A stretch of DNA of 64,000 nucleotides from Puffinus mauretanicus (GCA_023333565.1 JAJKFH010003075.1:1353501-1417500); one strand, 5' to 3'. Shown: positions 10,611 to 23,782, counted from the first letter of the stretch. The notes: generated by a model from the letters alone, not told the origin. A program made the numbers and translations.

Positions 10611-13600
10611 GTGGATGTCATTCACCTTCATCAGGTTGAAAAGAGGGGTTGGGTGGCTGTCTGAGGTAGATGAAACAACGAAATAGAACAGCTGATTTTG
10701 ATAGGAAAATGTCAGCATCTTTTTTTATCTTTGGAAGTTATTAATAAAGCAGAACATTAGGGACTGACATAATCAGGCCAGTAACTTGTGTACAGTATTG
10801 AGACACACACACATGCAGCTCTGTGCAAAGAGGTGTCTGATGGGCAATATTCAGTAATAGTTCTGAGGAGGTACCTAACATAGTGTTCATATTTCTGGAA
10901 AAAAAGAGGTGTAAAAGAAATGTGGTGACTGTTAGTATATCTGGTTCTGGTTTTGTAGACATGATTTTTTTTTTTGTAGGCTACCTGTTTTTATTTTGTT
11001 GAATCAGACCATGATAGAGCAAAAGGGCCATTTCTGCATCTGCCATCTGTCACATCTCCACAAAACATATTCCCACAGCTGCCACCATAGATGTTCCTCC
11101 ACAAAAAAAAAAAATCAAAATTCATGGGCTCTCTGCATTCCCATTGGAGAATGTGGTTTATTTCATCCAAGGCATCAGATGCGCTCATGGAAGTTATGTG
11201 GGTGAAACCAAACAATCATTGCTCAATGAACTCTTAAACATTACTTATTACAGGACTGAATAGTCCAATTTCCAGTGGGAGAGCATTGTTCCCAAAACAT
11301 TTCTGACCACCATGGCTATAAAAATAAACTGCCTATGTAATTTAAATGTTACTCCAGAAGATGGCAATTTCACAAAATAGAACCTTTTCCCCTCTAATAT
11401 TTGCCTGAAAAACAGAGGGACATGTATACCAGTCAGTGGAACAAAAAAAGAGATCACTTACTGCTTTATTTGTGCCATTCACTTTGAAATTAAAGTCTGG
11501 TAAGACCAGGCGTAGAAGGGTTCTCAGCTACAGAGCTGAGGTCCTGACAGAATGAAGGAATAGAAGATAATGGTTAAACACCTGGGAAAGCTCAGCATAG
11601 GTATCTCATTAGTGCCTGTGGTATTTCTACGTTGCATTTTGTTACTGTTTTCCTTTACCTTTAGAGACAAGTAAAGCACAGTCTTCTTTAAATATCTGTC
11701 CACAGATTACAGCACAGTGGGGTTTGGGTACTTACTAATAATGCTATAATTACAGAAATACTAAAAGCCAGACAATTGGGATGGGAATTTATTTAGTTGG
11801 ACTATCAATGAGATTCCCTTAATGTACAGAAAATGCACAGGCTTCAATAAAAATGTCTGTGAAACTTGTCTTTTTCTATTCTGCACTCCGGTCTTCTCTA
11901 GCCTATAGACAACTGATGTAGTGAACATAAATTTGGGGCCAGCAGTAGCTCAGGTGGGAAGAAGTGGTGTATGCTTGCCCAGAACTGCAGGAAAGTGAGA
12001 TGGCAGATAGACAAACCCTCCTACCCACGCAGGGAATCAACCCACCCAGCAGCTGCATTGTTAAACCCATCAACCCTCTCTGTACCTACATTTTTTTAAT
12101 TTCATTTTTCAAGTGGGACTTTGAGAACAATTTCTGCAAATGCTGGATGAGCTTCTTGAAAGCTAAGACAAAATGTTACATACTCTACTCTGCTGCCTGG
12201 ATAATGTGACATGTACATGCTCTTTCTGGTGTTGTCTCTGAGTAGCATATTATGGAGAGGTTAATTAGATGTGTTATTTTTAAGTAACAGAAAAAGTACA
12301 TTGGAGAGGAAAAATGAAGCTGCGAAATTTTGGAGAATGCATTAGGGATAAATGTTAGAAATTATATACTGAGGAACATCTAGAGCATCAAGAATATCTG
12401 CAAGGAAGGCCACCTTTCTGCCCCGCTCCCCCCCCCCTAAAATGCAGTCAGATATCTCCAGCTCATCTGCTTGCTCTTTAGTTCATTTTTTTGGCTTGTA
12501 CTGACATGGCCATTGTAAAATGTATGAGCCCTGTATGCCAAAGGAACAACATAAAGTACAGCTATGAAAGAAAAAGCTATGCACATTATTTAGAAATAGA
12601 TATTTTAATTTTCTTGCATAGCATATATAATGTTAATTTTTTTCTTTTTTGGTTCTTAGTGGTTTAGCTCCTCCCAGGTATATCACAACTTTCATGTCAT
12701 ATATCTGAGTTCCATCCAAGCAGGCTACCTTTCTTCCCACTCTGTAAGTAGATCAACTGGTTATACTGTAATGTTGGGATTTTTCAAGAATCTCCCTGAC
12801 AGAGAGGAGCAAAGGCGAAGTTGAGTTAGACATGTGTGTATTCATTTTGGTCAATTTAAGGATGTCTTAATTATGCTTGTGTTTTTTTGTTGGACCACTG
12901 ATGTGGCTTAATTCAAAGTAGAGATTACTCATCTAAAGGTTATGGCTACATGGCTTGTGCTGTCCAGACCACATTTAATAGGATGAGTGGTCTTCCTGCA
13001 TGGTGGGCAGTTTTGTTTGTATAATTATTTGGATATCTGTTGTGAGCGGAGTGTCCAGAAAGAGCCCCAAACTCCTGACAAGTATAAGGAATTAGAGTAA
13101 ATGTACTGAAGAATGAAGCAGGTGCTTCAGTATCTTAAAATGTTTTGTTTTTCTTTTAGCAAGTAGCATTCCCTTGGACATACTTACATTCTGCGTTATG
13201 CTGCTGGCCTCTATCCAAGCACGGAGCTCAGCTAGACAGTGAGAAAGCTAAAATATGGTGGCGATGAAAATGAATAGAGAGTTTTGGTCTCACCAGTGAT
13301 ATTGGCTGAGAGCCAGTTTTAGGTCATTATTAATTTAGATGGGTTTTGGCAGGAATAGGTGAAGGAACGGTTGCTTAATGTCCATGTTTTTTCCTAGTTC
13401 TGTCAAATTCAGTATGTCTGTCTTTAAATGATATTGGTGATAATGTATATGCGCAGCCTGGAAACTGTTTGGTCATTCAGGAAGTTCATGCAGTATTTTT
13501 TTGATGTAGAGTTAAAAACAAACAGACAAACCCCTAAAAGATCAAAAGTGACTTTAACAGGAATGAGTAGACATGCTTTAAAATTGTTTAGAGGCTATAT

Positions 13601-14188
13601 CCTCGTTATATAGACTAAATGTGACATTTCCACCACAGGTAGACAGAGACACCTTAACACAGACATTTAGAGATGCTACTAGAGATGACCCGTGGTATTT
13701 GAGACATCCCCATGGGGCTGTCAGATACGATGCAGAATGTATGGGATATCCAGGCCCATCTACACTGGTAGCTGGAGGCCAGGCAGCCTGTGCTGGGCAA
13801 GGAATTGGCTGTTTATTTGATAGGAAAATATCTAGTTTCTCGTGGTGAAGTGAGCTGTGTGGAATATTTAGTTGTGTTACCATTACCATATTTCTTGAGA
13901 ATTCGTCATTGAGACTGTCTTCCCTGGACTCGCAAGGCAGTAGGGTATTTCTTCATAAATACCTAACAAAGTTACTAGCTGTAGGTGTTCAAAGTACAAT
14001 GTTAATAGGTTAAAGTTGATATTCCTTGTGAAATATGTCTAACACTTTGCAGTCTAATTTGGATTTTGATGTAGAGGAAGTCAATCCTGGAGCTGGGCTA
14101 GGGACTGTGTCCCCGTTACTGGTGGCATCTCTATTCCCCGAAGGTTAGGAGTGAACAGCATCACCAGGTTAGTGCTGCTTATTGCACG

Positions 14189-14256
14189 GCTGAGTCAGGT
14201 GCTATCACTGTGACATGTTTTTCCTATTACTTTTGAAATATTTTGTGTCATCCAGC
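14189..14256 (+). repeat. Local duplicate, copy 1 (68 bp)
   Basis: The segment starts GCTGAGTCAGGTGCTATCAC, ends TTTTGTGTCATCCAGC, and recurs at 15050-15117 in the same orientation with one mismatch (C/T near the 3' end). Flanks on both sides are unrelated. The segment has no coding potential and is not a repeat family that I recognise. Confidence 0.95.
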
Positions 14257-15049
14257 CTTATGTAAAATACTTAGTTGTCAATAATTTCTGTGACTAAGAG
14301 GCCTCGTCCTCGTGTCACATTGCCCCCAACTACGACAACTGCAGAGTCTACAGAGCTGTGTGCTGTAATGAGGCAAGAGAATTGGAGAAAAGTAAACAAT
14401 TGTTACAGTAGGTAGGTATGTGAAGATTTTTTTTGAGCAGCATAGGCAACTGGCATGTCAATCACTTTGCATATGACGTTTTGTGGCTGTCAGCCCCCAG
14501 ATGAAGGGAGCTGTAATGCGGTATGATAAGAATGTCGTACCCTAAGGACAGAGAGAACCTGAACATATACAGAAAAGTCCCTATGGATAAAGGAGGGATC
14601 AAATTATAAGAGCAAATTGCTTGTGTACACTGGCAGTTAAAAACTGCACATTTCTTTTCCTACAACCATTTGTGCTTGAGTCCATAAGTGCAATGAAATG
14701 GAGAGTTTTATTCTGAAAAGATAACATTTTTGGGTGCATTTCAGTTCACACAAAAGCTAGGGGCTGAAAGCAGTAATTTGGGGCATGCATAGTTCACACA
14801 GCACTGAACTTCTAGTTTCTCATGCTGTGCCAGTTACCTCTGTTTTACTACTAATGCGTTTCAATTCTGCTTAGCAATAGCACTGCATTTTTCAATTTTT
14901 TTCTATGATTTTAATATAAAACTGAAATTGTGCCAAGCAGCATCATAGCTCTGGTCTATGGGAAGATAGGATTGAGGCCACCATATTCCACATCACCTTA
15001 ATTGGAACATAAGCCCATCTCCAAAAGCATATTTAATGATATGCTGGTT

Positions 15050-15117
15050 GCTGAGTCAGGTGCTATCACTGTGACATGTTTTTCCTATTACTTTTGAAAT
15101 ATTTTGTGTCATTCAGC
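15050..15117 (+). repeat. Local duplicate, copy 2 (68 bp)
   Basis: Second copy of the segment at 14189-14256, identical at 67 of 68 positions and displaced by 861 bp. The copies could come from a recent non-tandem duplication, from conversion, or from an unrecognised dispersed repeat present twice. An assembly artefact is less likely because the intervening sequence is unique. Confidence 0.95.
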
Positions 15118-17613
15118 TGGTTGCATAAACTTGCTTCCCAAAAGAAATCTAATTAGAACTTAGTAATCAGATATCCTAACAACTACAATTTTAAAATTCT
15201 CCTGAATAACTTACATGCACAGGAGTTAAAATATAGCAGCTTGCCCTGTGCAAGACAGGTCCATCACCAGCATGCGGTGAGGTGGGCTGGCAAGGGAATT
15301 CTGAGCCTATCCTAGGGGTTACATGGACTTGCTTTTGTCAGAAGCATGGCCAGGTTTTTTTTCTTTGCTGGGAAAACATGAGAGAAGTGGGAACGGAAAC
15401 TAATAGTAAAAGGAAAGTTTAAAAGCATATGGGGAGACAGTTTGAGATGCTTGTAGCTTCTAGTAGGTTGCCAAGACACAATTTTAAAGCTACCAGTCTG
15501 ATAACATCCCTTGAATGTGACCATCTGCAATGCCAGAGTGCGTGCCTGAGCAGAATAACTAGTCTGGCGAATGCTTACGCAGCTGGTGAAGGGTACAAAT
15601 GTGTAGGGTAAAATAGGAACCCATATACTGGCTCTTCGCTCCCCTGGACAGAAGCGTGCTCCAGTATCTGAGCAGCCTACCCTTACTAAAGCTTCAGAGA
15701 AGGACAAAGATGCCCCAGGGTGTGCACTGATACTGCTTATCATATTTTTATTACTTGTTTACTACAAATAAAAATATTGTAGCAGCTGAAATGTTTCAGC
15801 ATTACAGATTTCATTATTTTTCAGAGCTGAAGTGCAGTGTGTCTGATCCTAATTGCACAATTTAAATACTAATAATCATTCAGCTGGGCGAGTCCTCTGT
15901 GTATTACAGATAATAATCCTTGTTTTAGCAAATATACGTAATGGGGTCCACATCAGTCATCTGCGTAATTCACTGAAGCTGAGACAAATGTAACAAAATG
16001 ACCCCTGGGTAAAGAGATCTTTTTGTTTTGTTTCTGGAGGGGGAAAGTTTTCCTGAAACCCTGTCATTCCTGGGTGAGCTGATTATTTTTTACCTTCATT
16101 ATATTCCTGTTTTCCACTGCCTTGCTAAGCATGAATAAGCCTGTGGCCACTTTTCTCTGATGGTTTACCCCCTATATTTCTCTGTGGTAATTTTTTTTTT
16201 TATTTCTATGCTCGCAAGTCTGAGCTGGCTTGCCAATGATTGAAATTCTGGACTGAGCAGTACCAATTAGACTAATTTATTTAAGTGAGTTAATTCTTCT
16301 GAAATACTTTGCTTTGTAGTTATATTTATCAGCAGTCTATCTTCCCTGTGCTATGCCTTCCAACTATTAAGCTGCCTACAAAGCAGAGATTTGAAGAGAA
16401 ACAATCTATTTCCTTTGCAGTTATGAGATAATCCCCTCGAAAGGTGGCTTCTTTAATTACCTATATAACTTATTTAATATTGTAACAGTGGTTTGGTTGA
16501 AATACAAGAGCAAAAATATAAATAGCATATGAATTACAAGGCCATAGTTCACCTCAGACTATTATCTAGGTGAGCTGCTCAGCCTACCTTATGCCATATC
16601 TGAGGAAAAATAAGGATAACGTGGGATTCTGTGCCAGCAGCTGCCTTCCTCCCCCCTCCTCAGCGCTACCCTCAGAGCTTGGGCTCATGGGGTGCCCCAG
16701 CTTTCCTAGTACTGAAACCCTAAAATGGTGGAAAGAAATCTTAAGGGGTAAAAATTATGGTAGTTTTTAGTGAAAGTGGATCAGCCTTTGCCAAGGCTGT
16801 CAATGTAAGGACGGAGTTAGAGCACAGGAACTGAGCGGGCAGCAGGGGGTATACATATGTTCGTGAAATGGTGGCGATGGTACAAACTAGCACCTCGCAG
16901 CCAACCTGACTGGAGATCTGGGCACAGCCGGGGAAATACCCGCCTCCAGCTGTGTGGTGATTGTACAGCAGCCGTGTGCGGTGACTGGCAGGCTGGGTTT
17001 CCTCTGGCTGTGATCGGTAACAGCTCCCGGAGTCCCACTCTGCTATTGTCTGCCCGCTGGTTTTTAGTACGTCACTTCGGCGGAGATGGGGTGCTAAGCA
17101 GCCGTGTTGCTGACATGACTGAAACTGCTGCTGTAGTGGTGCTACATTTGAGCAAGCACAAAAAAGAGAGAATACAAGCAGCTGACGTTTTCCTTTAAAA
17201 AAGCTTTTCTGTCTAAATTTAGAAAATTCTTTGCCAAGTCTCCCAGGGATCTTTCCAGAGACAGTAAAAGTGCTCATAAATAACCCTGCACCCTAGTAAC
17301 GATACACAACACAGCCTGGATTGCTGGGATTTCGGCATCCCCTGACCAGCTGGGTACTGTGCAGCTGTCAGCGCTCCGCAGTTTCCCCATATTGTTGACT
17401 GCCTATAATTAAAGAAAATTTACCAGAAAAGATTTTTATTGTGTTTTTAGAATCATTGCTAACTCTTCTTCTTGTTTAGTTGCTATCAATAAAAGAGTGA
17501 GTCTGCAGCATATGAAATCTGTGCCAGCAGCAGCTCTTTGCCAGCCCAAAGAGCATTGCTCTCTCACTAGGCTCTTGAGTCTAAGCAGTGTCTAAAGACC
17601 TCACCCCATAATG

Positions 17614-17642
17614 CTTCCTTTTTTTCCCCATTTTTGCCGCAG
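17614..17642 (+). promoter_or_regulatory. KCNK2: Splice acceptor of the last KCNK2 exon
   Basis: A long pyrimidine tract (TTCCTTTTTTTCCCCATTTTT) leads into GCCGCAG, with AG at 17641-17642. The first codon after it, GTA, continues the reading frame that leaves the previous exon in phase 0. Confidence 0.9.
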
Positions 17643-17960
17643 GTAGGGGAATTCAGAGCCCATGCTGCGGAGTGGACAGCCAACGTCACCGCAGAGTTCA
17701 AAGAAACTCGAAGGCGCCTGAGTGTGGAGATCTATGACAAGTTCCAGCGGGCTACCTCTATCAAAAGGAAGCTCTCCGCAGAACTCGCCGTCAATCATAA
17801 TCAAGACCTGACTCCCTGCAAGAGAACCCTGTCAGTGAACCACCTCACCAGTGAGAAGGACATCTTGCCAGCTCTAACAAAGACGGACAGCATTTACATG
17901 AATGGTTTGACACCGCACTGTGCAGCAGAAGAGATAGCCGTTATTGAAAACATTAAGTAG
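17643..17960 (+). CDS. KCNK2: KCNK2 (TREK-1) last coding exon: cytosolic C-terminal regulatory domain
   Basis: There are 105 codons and a TAG stop (17958-17960). The product begins [19 protein letters not shown] and ends in IAVIENIK, the TREK-1 C-terminus. Joined in phase to the upstream exon, it corresponds to residues 307-411 of the 411-residue form, with no length change. This cytosolic tail couples TREK-1 to phospholipids, kinases and anchoring proteins. The PKA-type site in RRRLS (Ser333, codon 17721-17723) and the site in KRKLS (Ser351, 17775-17777, linked to PKG) are conserved, and a third basic motif, KRTLS, follows. Differences from mammals as I remember them are scattered conservative changes, for example AVNHNQD where human has AGNHNQE. 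An in-frame ATG at 17634 lies in the intron and is not a start. The frame is intact. Confidence 0.98.
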   Translation, partial: VGEFRAHAAEWTANVTAEFKETRRRLSVEIYDKFQRATSIKRKLSAELAVNHNQDLTPCKRTLSVNHLTSEKDILPALTKTDSIYMNGLTPHCAAEEIAVIENIK

Positions 17961-18833
17961 CCGTGACTTTGGATCCCAGTCCTTGAGAAGCTCTTGGCTT
18001 AGACTAGCCATATACCTTTTATTCTCCGCCCTGTCAATGATCAATGCTAATAGCATTTTATATGTGTGCATGAGTTCCACAGAAACTACAGTCCAGAGTT
18101 ACCATCGCATCTCTTCAAAGACACAAAGATGAATGGCACTTCTGTTATCGAAAGATGCTGGAACAAGCAACATCTTCTGCCTTTATCTGCCCAGACTGTT
18201 TTTCACTTCTCCTAATGTGCCATACGGCCTCAAGAATGAATCACACTTGTTTATGGTAACAATGTAGCTTTGAGGGATCAGTCCTTAAAATTTCAGGGTC
18301 TACCTTACTGAGCCTAGGAATGGACCATTTCTGGACTACAACACACTTGTAAATGGCAAGAAATTCTTATGCAGCCTTTTACCTAAGAAATTTTTGTCAG
18401 TGCCTTATCTTTTGAAGAACCAGAACCTCTACAGTTCCTGTATGGTTTTTTGTTCGTTTGGTTTTTTTTGCATGAGAAGCGTATTTCATTTGAGCTTTCA
18501 TTCTTCTTGAAACTATGGTGTTTTAAAGGTGTCTGTCGTGAAGATACCAACCAGCATGAATGAATGCCAAAACTCAACAATCATCAAATGATGTTCTTAG
18601 CTCTAAATTTAAAGGCACTGCAGTTTCAGAAGTTGCAAACATGTCCCCCAGAAGCATTTTGTTTTACTCAGGTCCAGCTGATACTTGTTCGCACTGACTT
18701 GTAGAATTTGCAGACCCTCTTCGGGTCTTATTTTTTCAAGCAGTGTTCAGCAGTTGTTTTTTTCTCTGCGTCAGATGTACCAAAAAATCTGCAGTTTATC
18801 TATCACTAAATTGCTTGGTAGATGGTAAGAGCA

Positions 18834-18839
18834 AATAAA
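18834..18839 (+). promoter_or_regulatory. KCNK2: Possible proximal poly(A) signal
   Basis: AATAAA lies about 0.87 kb after the stop. No strong GU- or U-rich element follows directly, so this would be a weaker site. Use here would remove both Pumilio-type motifs from the transcript. Confidence 0.4.
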
Positions 18840-19421
18840 AATTACTATTTTGAGGAGAGGCAGGAGAGCCTTTTAATTGCTGTATTCTAATAACCACATC
18901 CAGAAAACAATGCAGAAAAATACAGCGATTTTTAATAAGCATAAACCTTCTGCCAGATATTTGCTCTATGAAAAGGATTCTTAGCTCCCTCTTTAAGTCA
19001 AGTCACACCAGGCGCCATATGATATTTTACCCAGGAATCCTGCTGGAGTGCTTTCCTGAATGTCACGCTGTACAGTGGCTGCCTCTGCCGGAGCTGTGAC
19101 TAACGTGGGAATGCAGCTGAAACTGGTATCACTGTGACTTTCTACATTTCAAACAGAGATGGCTCTGAATATAAGTGCAGGCATGAAGAAGAGCTGATAA
19201 ATAGCACAATCTGAATACTGACGATTGTTCAGACAGGATAGGCTGACGAGAAGCAGATCTAAACCTGACTATGGGTTTTCGTTATTGGTTTTAAGAAAAC
19301 ACGTTAACTTTAATTTTGTATCTTCTGTTTTGCTTATAGGTGTACATGAGATTCAGAAGAAATGCAGGATGGAATGGATAATTTTGCATTTTTTTCTTAT
19401 GTTAGTCTATTGTAACCTGGC

Positions 19422-19429
19422 TGTACATA
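19422..19429 (+). promoter_or_regulatory. KCNK2: Pumilio-type recognition motif in the 3' UTR
   Basis: TGTACATA fits the Pumilio response element UGUAHAUA. PUM proteins bind such sites in neuronal mRNAs and reduce stability or translation. This is a motif match only. Confidence 0.45.
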
Positions 19430-19638
19430 AAATGACTAGAACAGGCCTTAAAGAATAATTTAGGCTCTGTGTAAATTAAAAAAGAATAGGACTTTGCTGA
19501 TTGGGCATGATTCGAGTGGCAAATCTTACGGCATCTCTGACTATTAGATAACATGCAAGATATGAATGTTAATGTTTTTTGGATGCTTAGCTTGTTTTCT
19601 AATAAATATAAGTTAATATGTAAATTCAGTCAATTCAG

Positions 19639-19646
19639 TGTAAATA
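19639..19646 (+). promoter_or_regulatory. KCNK2: Pumilio-type motif in a 20-bp imperfect duplication
   Basis: TGTAAATA is the best-fit Pumilio response element. It sits in the second of two similar units, TGTAAATTCAGTCAATT (19619-19635) and TGTAAATATCAGTCAATT (19639-19656). One inserted base makes the second unit, but not the first, a full match. Confidence 0.5.
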
Positions 19647-19818
19647 TCAGTCAATTAACATTTACAGAGAGTACGCTTTTAAAGCTAAGGAAGTTCCATG
19701 ACACAGCACCGAGCAATGCTCTTATAACAAAAGACCCTTGTCTCCCCAGCACAGTGTTCTGAATGTCCACATGGCGAGGGTTCATCTTGCCGTGTATAAA
19801 CTGTGAATTGTAATGAAA

Positions 19819-19824
19819 AATAAA
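19819..19824 (+). promoter_or_regulatory. KCNK2: Probable main KCNK2 poly(A) signal
   Basis: AATAAA is preceded by UGUA-type elements (ATTGTAATG at 19807-19815) and followed by AGTTTTTAATTAAAATAAGC, a U-rich downstream region. It lies about 1.86 kb after the stop codon. Cleavage is expected near 19835-19850. Confidence 0.6.
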
Positions 19825-22800
19825 GTTTTTAATTAAAATAAGCTTTTCTGAATCTCCTGCTTGCTACAACTGGAATGCTAAGAAATAATTTGTGAAACTG
19901 ATTTTTGTGCTTTCATTGGTTACAGAGTATAGCAATTTGCCAGTTGTTTTAATTTAAGCTGGTTTAGCAATAAAGGCTTGACTCACCCACCACGGAAATT
20001 TTTTTTTTTCTTGGTATTAAAAATAATGCTCTTTAGTTACTGTACCTTAAGTTGTGGTTCTTGCTATTTTGTTTCAAAAACTTGGCAGGCTGGAGTTTCT
20101 TCTGTCGTGTGCTACAGAGGTGGTGGTCATTGCTCTGTCTTTGCACCCAGGGAGGTGCGGAGGAGCAGCGGAGGAGCTCTGACCTGCTGCCCTGCCGCTT
20201 CTCCCGTGCTGGTGGTAACCTTCTGCAGAAGTGTGTGAACAAGCAGCTCTAAGGGCAGCAGCCTTTTCACGCCAGAGCAGTCATTTCTGCAGTGAATATT
20301 TTACCATGGACTCTTTAATTAGGTCTTGCCCAGGGAACGATAGCCCGCAACTGTGTGGTGGTATGCGAAGAGGACTGTTCTCTTACATCGTTCCAGTCTG
20401 ATTTGTGTGGGATGTGTCTCAGTGCCTTTTGGATCTGATTTTCAGAAAGGGACTGGCAATGTTTGAGGTTTAGTGTCTTTGACACTCAGAGATGTCATAT
20501 CTTAGTTTAAACCCTTGGATCATTCTAACCAGTTTGTTTCGATTTACCAACCTATGGAAGTGAGTGTGTTTATGTGGTTTCTTTCATTTTAAAGAAACTG
20601 ATCTGCTGAAAAGAGTACGTTGTTTTGAGATCCTGTGACAATGTTTGAGGTATTAGTATCAATATTTGTTAAATCCATTCAGCATTTATTTACCTTGATT
20701 TTGTATATGATCTCTGGGAAGAGAACCCCTGTTAATTTATATATAAAAGATATATTTTCTTTTTTCACTTTTGTAACAGATCTAAATTATCCTACTTTAT
20801 CAAAATAAATTAGACTAGATTTGCCTGTTTGGAAAAAAGCATTAACAAATAAAATCCTTTATTTGTAAGTTTAATAACTGAAGAAGAAGAAAAGATGCAA
20901 CAGTCCAGATGGTATAAGTAGGTAGAGTTATCATGATCCAAACATGCCTAGTACCATTAATGTTATTGGAAAATCTTTTTCTCCCTCTCCACATACAGTG
21001 ATAGATCACAAATGCTGTGGATGGCTAAGTGAATTTATAAAACTTGATGAACTCTATACAGGTTTTCCTTTTTATTCCTGTAAGAGCAGACTTTTGTATT
21101 AAAAACCTGTGTCTTTCTTGCCTCTGGAAATCTTGCATAGCTCATTTTTTCCTTCCAAATATGGAGCTACAAAAGCATGAATTAGGACTTAATAAAATTC
21201 CATTTGTAACCTCCTGCCTCTCACACACACGGAGACACTTCCAGACTGTTAGGATACTTGCTACTTAAGCAAGTTTGTGAAAATGGTATTTCAGTTTGGT
21301 AGAGGGTTGTTTTCTCTTGTACTGCCAAACAAATACCATAAAAAAAAGACATTGGCAAAACCTTTTGGATGAGAGACATGTTCTAGCACATAAGAATCTG
21401 TAAAGGCACATGTGCTACCTAACAAAATAATTTATTTCTCAGTGCTGGAGGAAACATTACATTAATAAAAATGACCTGAAATCTGTTAGAGAAGTAGCTA
21501 GAGATAATCTGTATTGTGTGCTGTTGCCTATGATAATCCTGCCTTTTTTTGCATTCTCTGGCATACTACATCTGGTCAAGTGTCCAGAGTGTCCATGTTG
21601 GTCAAAGCCTCGATTTTTGCATAGCCCTGCATGAGCGGCGGGGAGACTCTGAGTCGCAGAGAATTTGTTCCATGCCCTGTTCTTGCTTGAGTACCAGGGG
21701 AAGAGCTTGCTTTGGCAGCCCCTCCATGTTTTGTAGCTCCAGGCTGCCTGTCCTCCTTTTCCAATATTTAGGCAGCCTTGAGGTGCTACCATCTGAGCTG
21801 CGAACAGCCTGGAAGGGTCAAACCCAGAAGCTCACTGAATCTCATGAACATCCTCGCCATGCCTTCCTCTCTTCACCTCTTCCTGAAATTTTTTTTGATA
21901 CAACGGCATGAAAGCTGGAGGGTAACATAGAAACCCTCAGAAGTGCTAAACCTCTAAAGGGACCACCCTTGAACTGGAATGGACCTTCCGTAGGTCACTA
22001 AGCAAACACGTAAGACCAGGACAGGAGATGGGAGAAAATCTGGTCTGTATGTTTGTTTTCAGTTCTTGCTCCTCCAGCATTATTTCTACACCAATGGTCT
22101 CTAAATAGGAATACAACACACCCCATAGAAGAAGAAATGGAAGGCTGCTCTACTTAGTCAACCCTACATGCTCATCACAAGTCTATATATGTATATAATT
22201 TTATTTCCTGGGAAGGAAATTTTCCTGTCAGGGAAACTACATATAGTGTTGAAATACAGCAGTAATATTTCTAATAAATTGCTGTCATACAGTTATGTGG
22301 TAATTACCTTTTCCTTCCTACCTTGCAGTACTGTTTGAAAGGAAAGGATTTTATATATTAAGAAAAATATACATTTTACATGAATTTGTCAGAATTAAAG
22401 TAATTATTTTGCCATAGAAACATGAATAAGATTTTGTTTGTGTTGCCCTGCAGTTTTAAATGAACAACGTAACCTTACTGCAAACAAAGTGTTCCACTTG
22501 GGAAAAATAGAGAAGATGCCGATTTACTGTTATTAGAAATAAAAAGCTGTTGAGCTACACAGAGGTATTAAAAGTGCTAGCTCTTTTATTTGAATGAGCA
22601 TTCTCTGCTTTGCCAAATTGTTAGAATTGTAAAGAGCCTGTGTGAGAATCGATTGTAATAGGTTTATTGTACTTGGAAAACTTGAACATTTCAATTTTAG
22701 GCCATTGCTTATCATGCTTTCACAAACTTTCAGAAGAATATGTTGAATAAGTTTATAAACAGGTACATTACTTACTGTAGAACAACGTTATTTTACCCTT

Positions 22801-23042
22801 TATACGTAACAGCTGATACAGCTTATACAGCATTTTATTCTGGACCCAGATATATTTGTATTTTCAATACTTTATCGACATTGTTGTATAATCTTAAACT
22901 GAAAAACCTAATTTGGTACATTGACTATTGTTTCAAGTCAATTTAGTGATTTGACACTATAGCTCAATTTAAAATCAGTATCTTAGCCAATGGACTTCAT
23001 AACTTTTTATGAATTATAGCAGTCTATCTACACTGGTGATAT

Positions 23043-23064
23043 AATAAATAATATATTATTTATT
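23043..23064. repeat. 22-bp perfect AT palindrome
   Basis: Half-site AATAAATAATA is followed directly by its reverse complement TATTATTTATT, with no spacer. All bases are A or T, so it could extrude a cruciform. Such sequence also arises easily by chance in AT-rich DNA. Confidence 0.95.
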
Positions 23065-23782
23065 GCCTGTTTTAGTTATTTCTGGATGTTTACCTGGTTT
23101 TCTGGTCTAGATGCTGTAGAGAGATAATTACAGAGAAGGCAACTCATCTCTCTATGGTTTGTAATTAATACACTATGACCAGGCTTTTGATATCAGAGTT
23201 CTTTGTGACTGAAATGGGGATAATACATTGTGTTCCGTCTCCACTGTTACTAATTATTAATAGCAGTATTCATTAAACGCTCTGGGTGCACTGTTTTTCC
23301 TGGGAATGTTACAAGGGTGTTTATATAGACATCTTTAACATGATTTTGGCAAATGAATGTCCTCGGTGAGAAACTCCTTAAGAAGGATTTACTTTATTAA
23401 CTCAATTGCTAATTCTAGCTAATTCTCAAGACTAGTTATATGCACACAGATCTTCATTCTCCAGAGAAAGGCATATAATATGCATATAATAGAGATCCTG
23501 ATGGGAATGTACTATTTGTCATTAGTAATAAATAACAATATTCTCCAGAAGATGAACAGCGGCCTGAAATGACTTCTTAAATAATAGTTTAGTGATAGCT
23601 CCTTTTTTTTTTTTTTTTTATTGCACTGTTAATTTGATCCTTCAAATTAAACAGGGAGGTCTGAGAAGTTTTTCTGAAGAGATATATCTTTCACAGTAAG
23701 TGTATTTTAGTCTTGTTTGGCTCAGGGGAGACAGAGACTAGCTTTGCTGGATGACTAGAAATATTGAATCTATTTGTTAAAA

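Larger units (their letters stand above)
2165..17642 (+). other. KCNK2: KCNK2 last intron (15,478 bp)
   Basis: The intron is GT-AG: donor GAG|GTAAGA at 2165, and acceptor with pyrimidine tract 17614-17637 and CAG at 17640-17642. I see no coding exon inside it. Apart from the repeats listed separately it is AT-rich unique sequence, with somewhat higher G+C at 3110-3350, 9448-9611 and 16850-17110. The longest frame, 178 codons on the minus strand at 16741-17277, has no recognisable domain and sits in the last of these pockets. Read-through of the donor gives four codons and a TGA at 2177-2179, so intron retention would truncate the channel right after Glu306. Confidence 0.93.
17961..19845 (+). 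other. KCNK2: KCNK2 3' untranslated region
   Basis: From the stop to just beyond the poly(A) signal at 19819 there are about 1.9 kb, a plausible UTR length for this gene. The region has no long frame and is AT-rich, with several ATTTA-type and UGUA motifs and two Pumilio-like sites (19422, 19639). Earlier AATAAA hexamers at 18834 and 19601 could give shorter forms. Further hexamers at 19969, 20804 and 20848 leave open a longer form. The 3' end is inferred without transcript evidence. Confidence 0.7.

Noticed and set aside
15312..15743. 143-codon minus-strand frame in the KCNK2 intron
   Set aside because: Random-looking composition with no domain, antisense to the gene, and no promoter or poly(A) context seen.
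16741..17277. 178-codon minus-strand frame, the longest in the window
   Set aside because: No recognisable domain and no Kozak or splice context. It overlaps frames on the + strand and sits in a G+C-richer pocket of the KCNK2 intron where stops are rarer.
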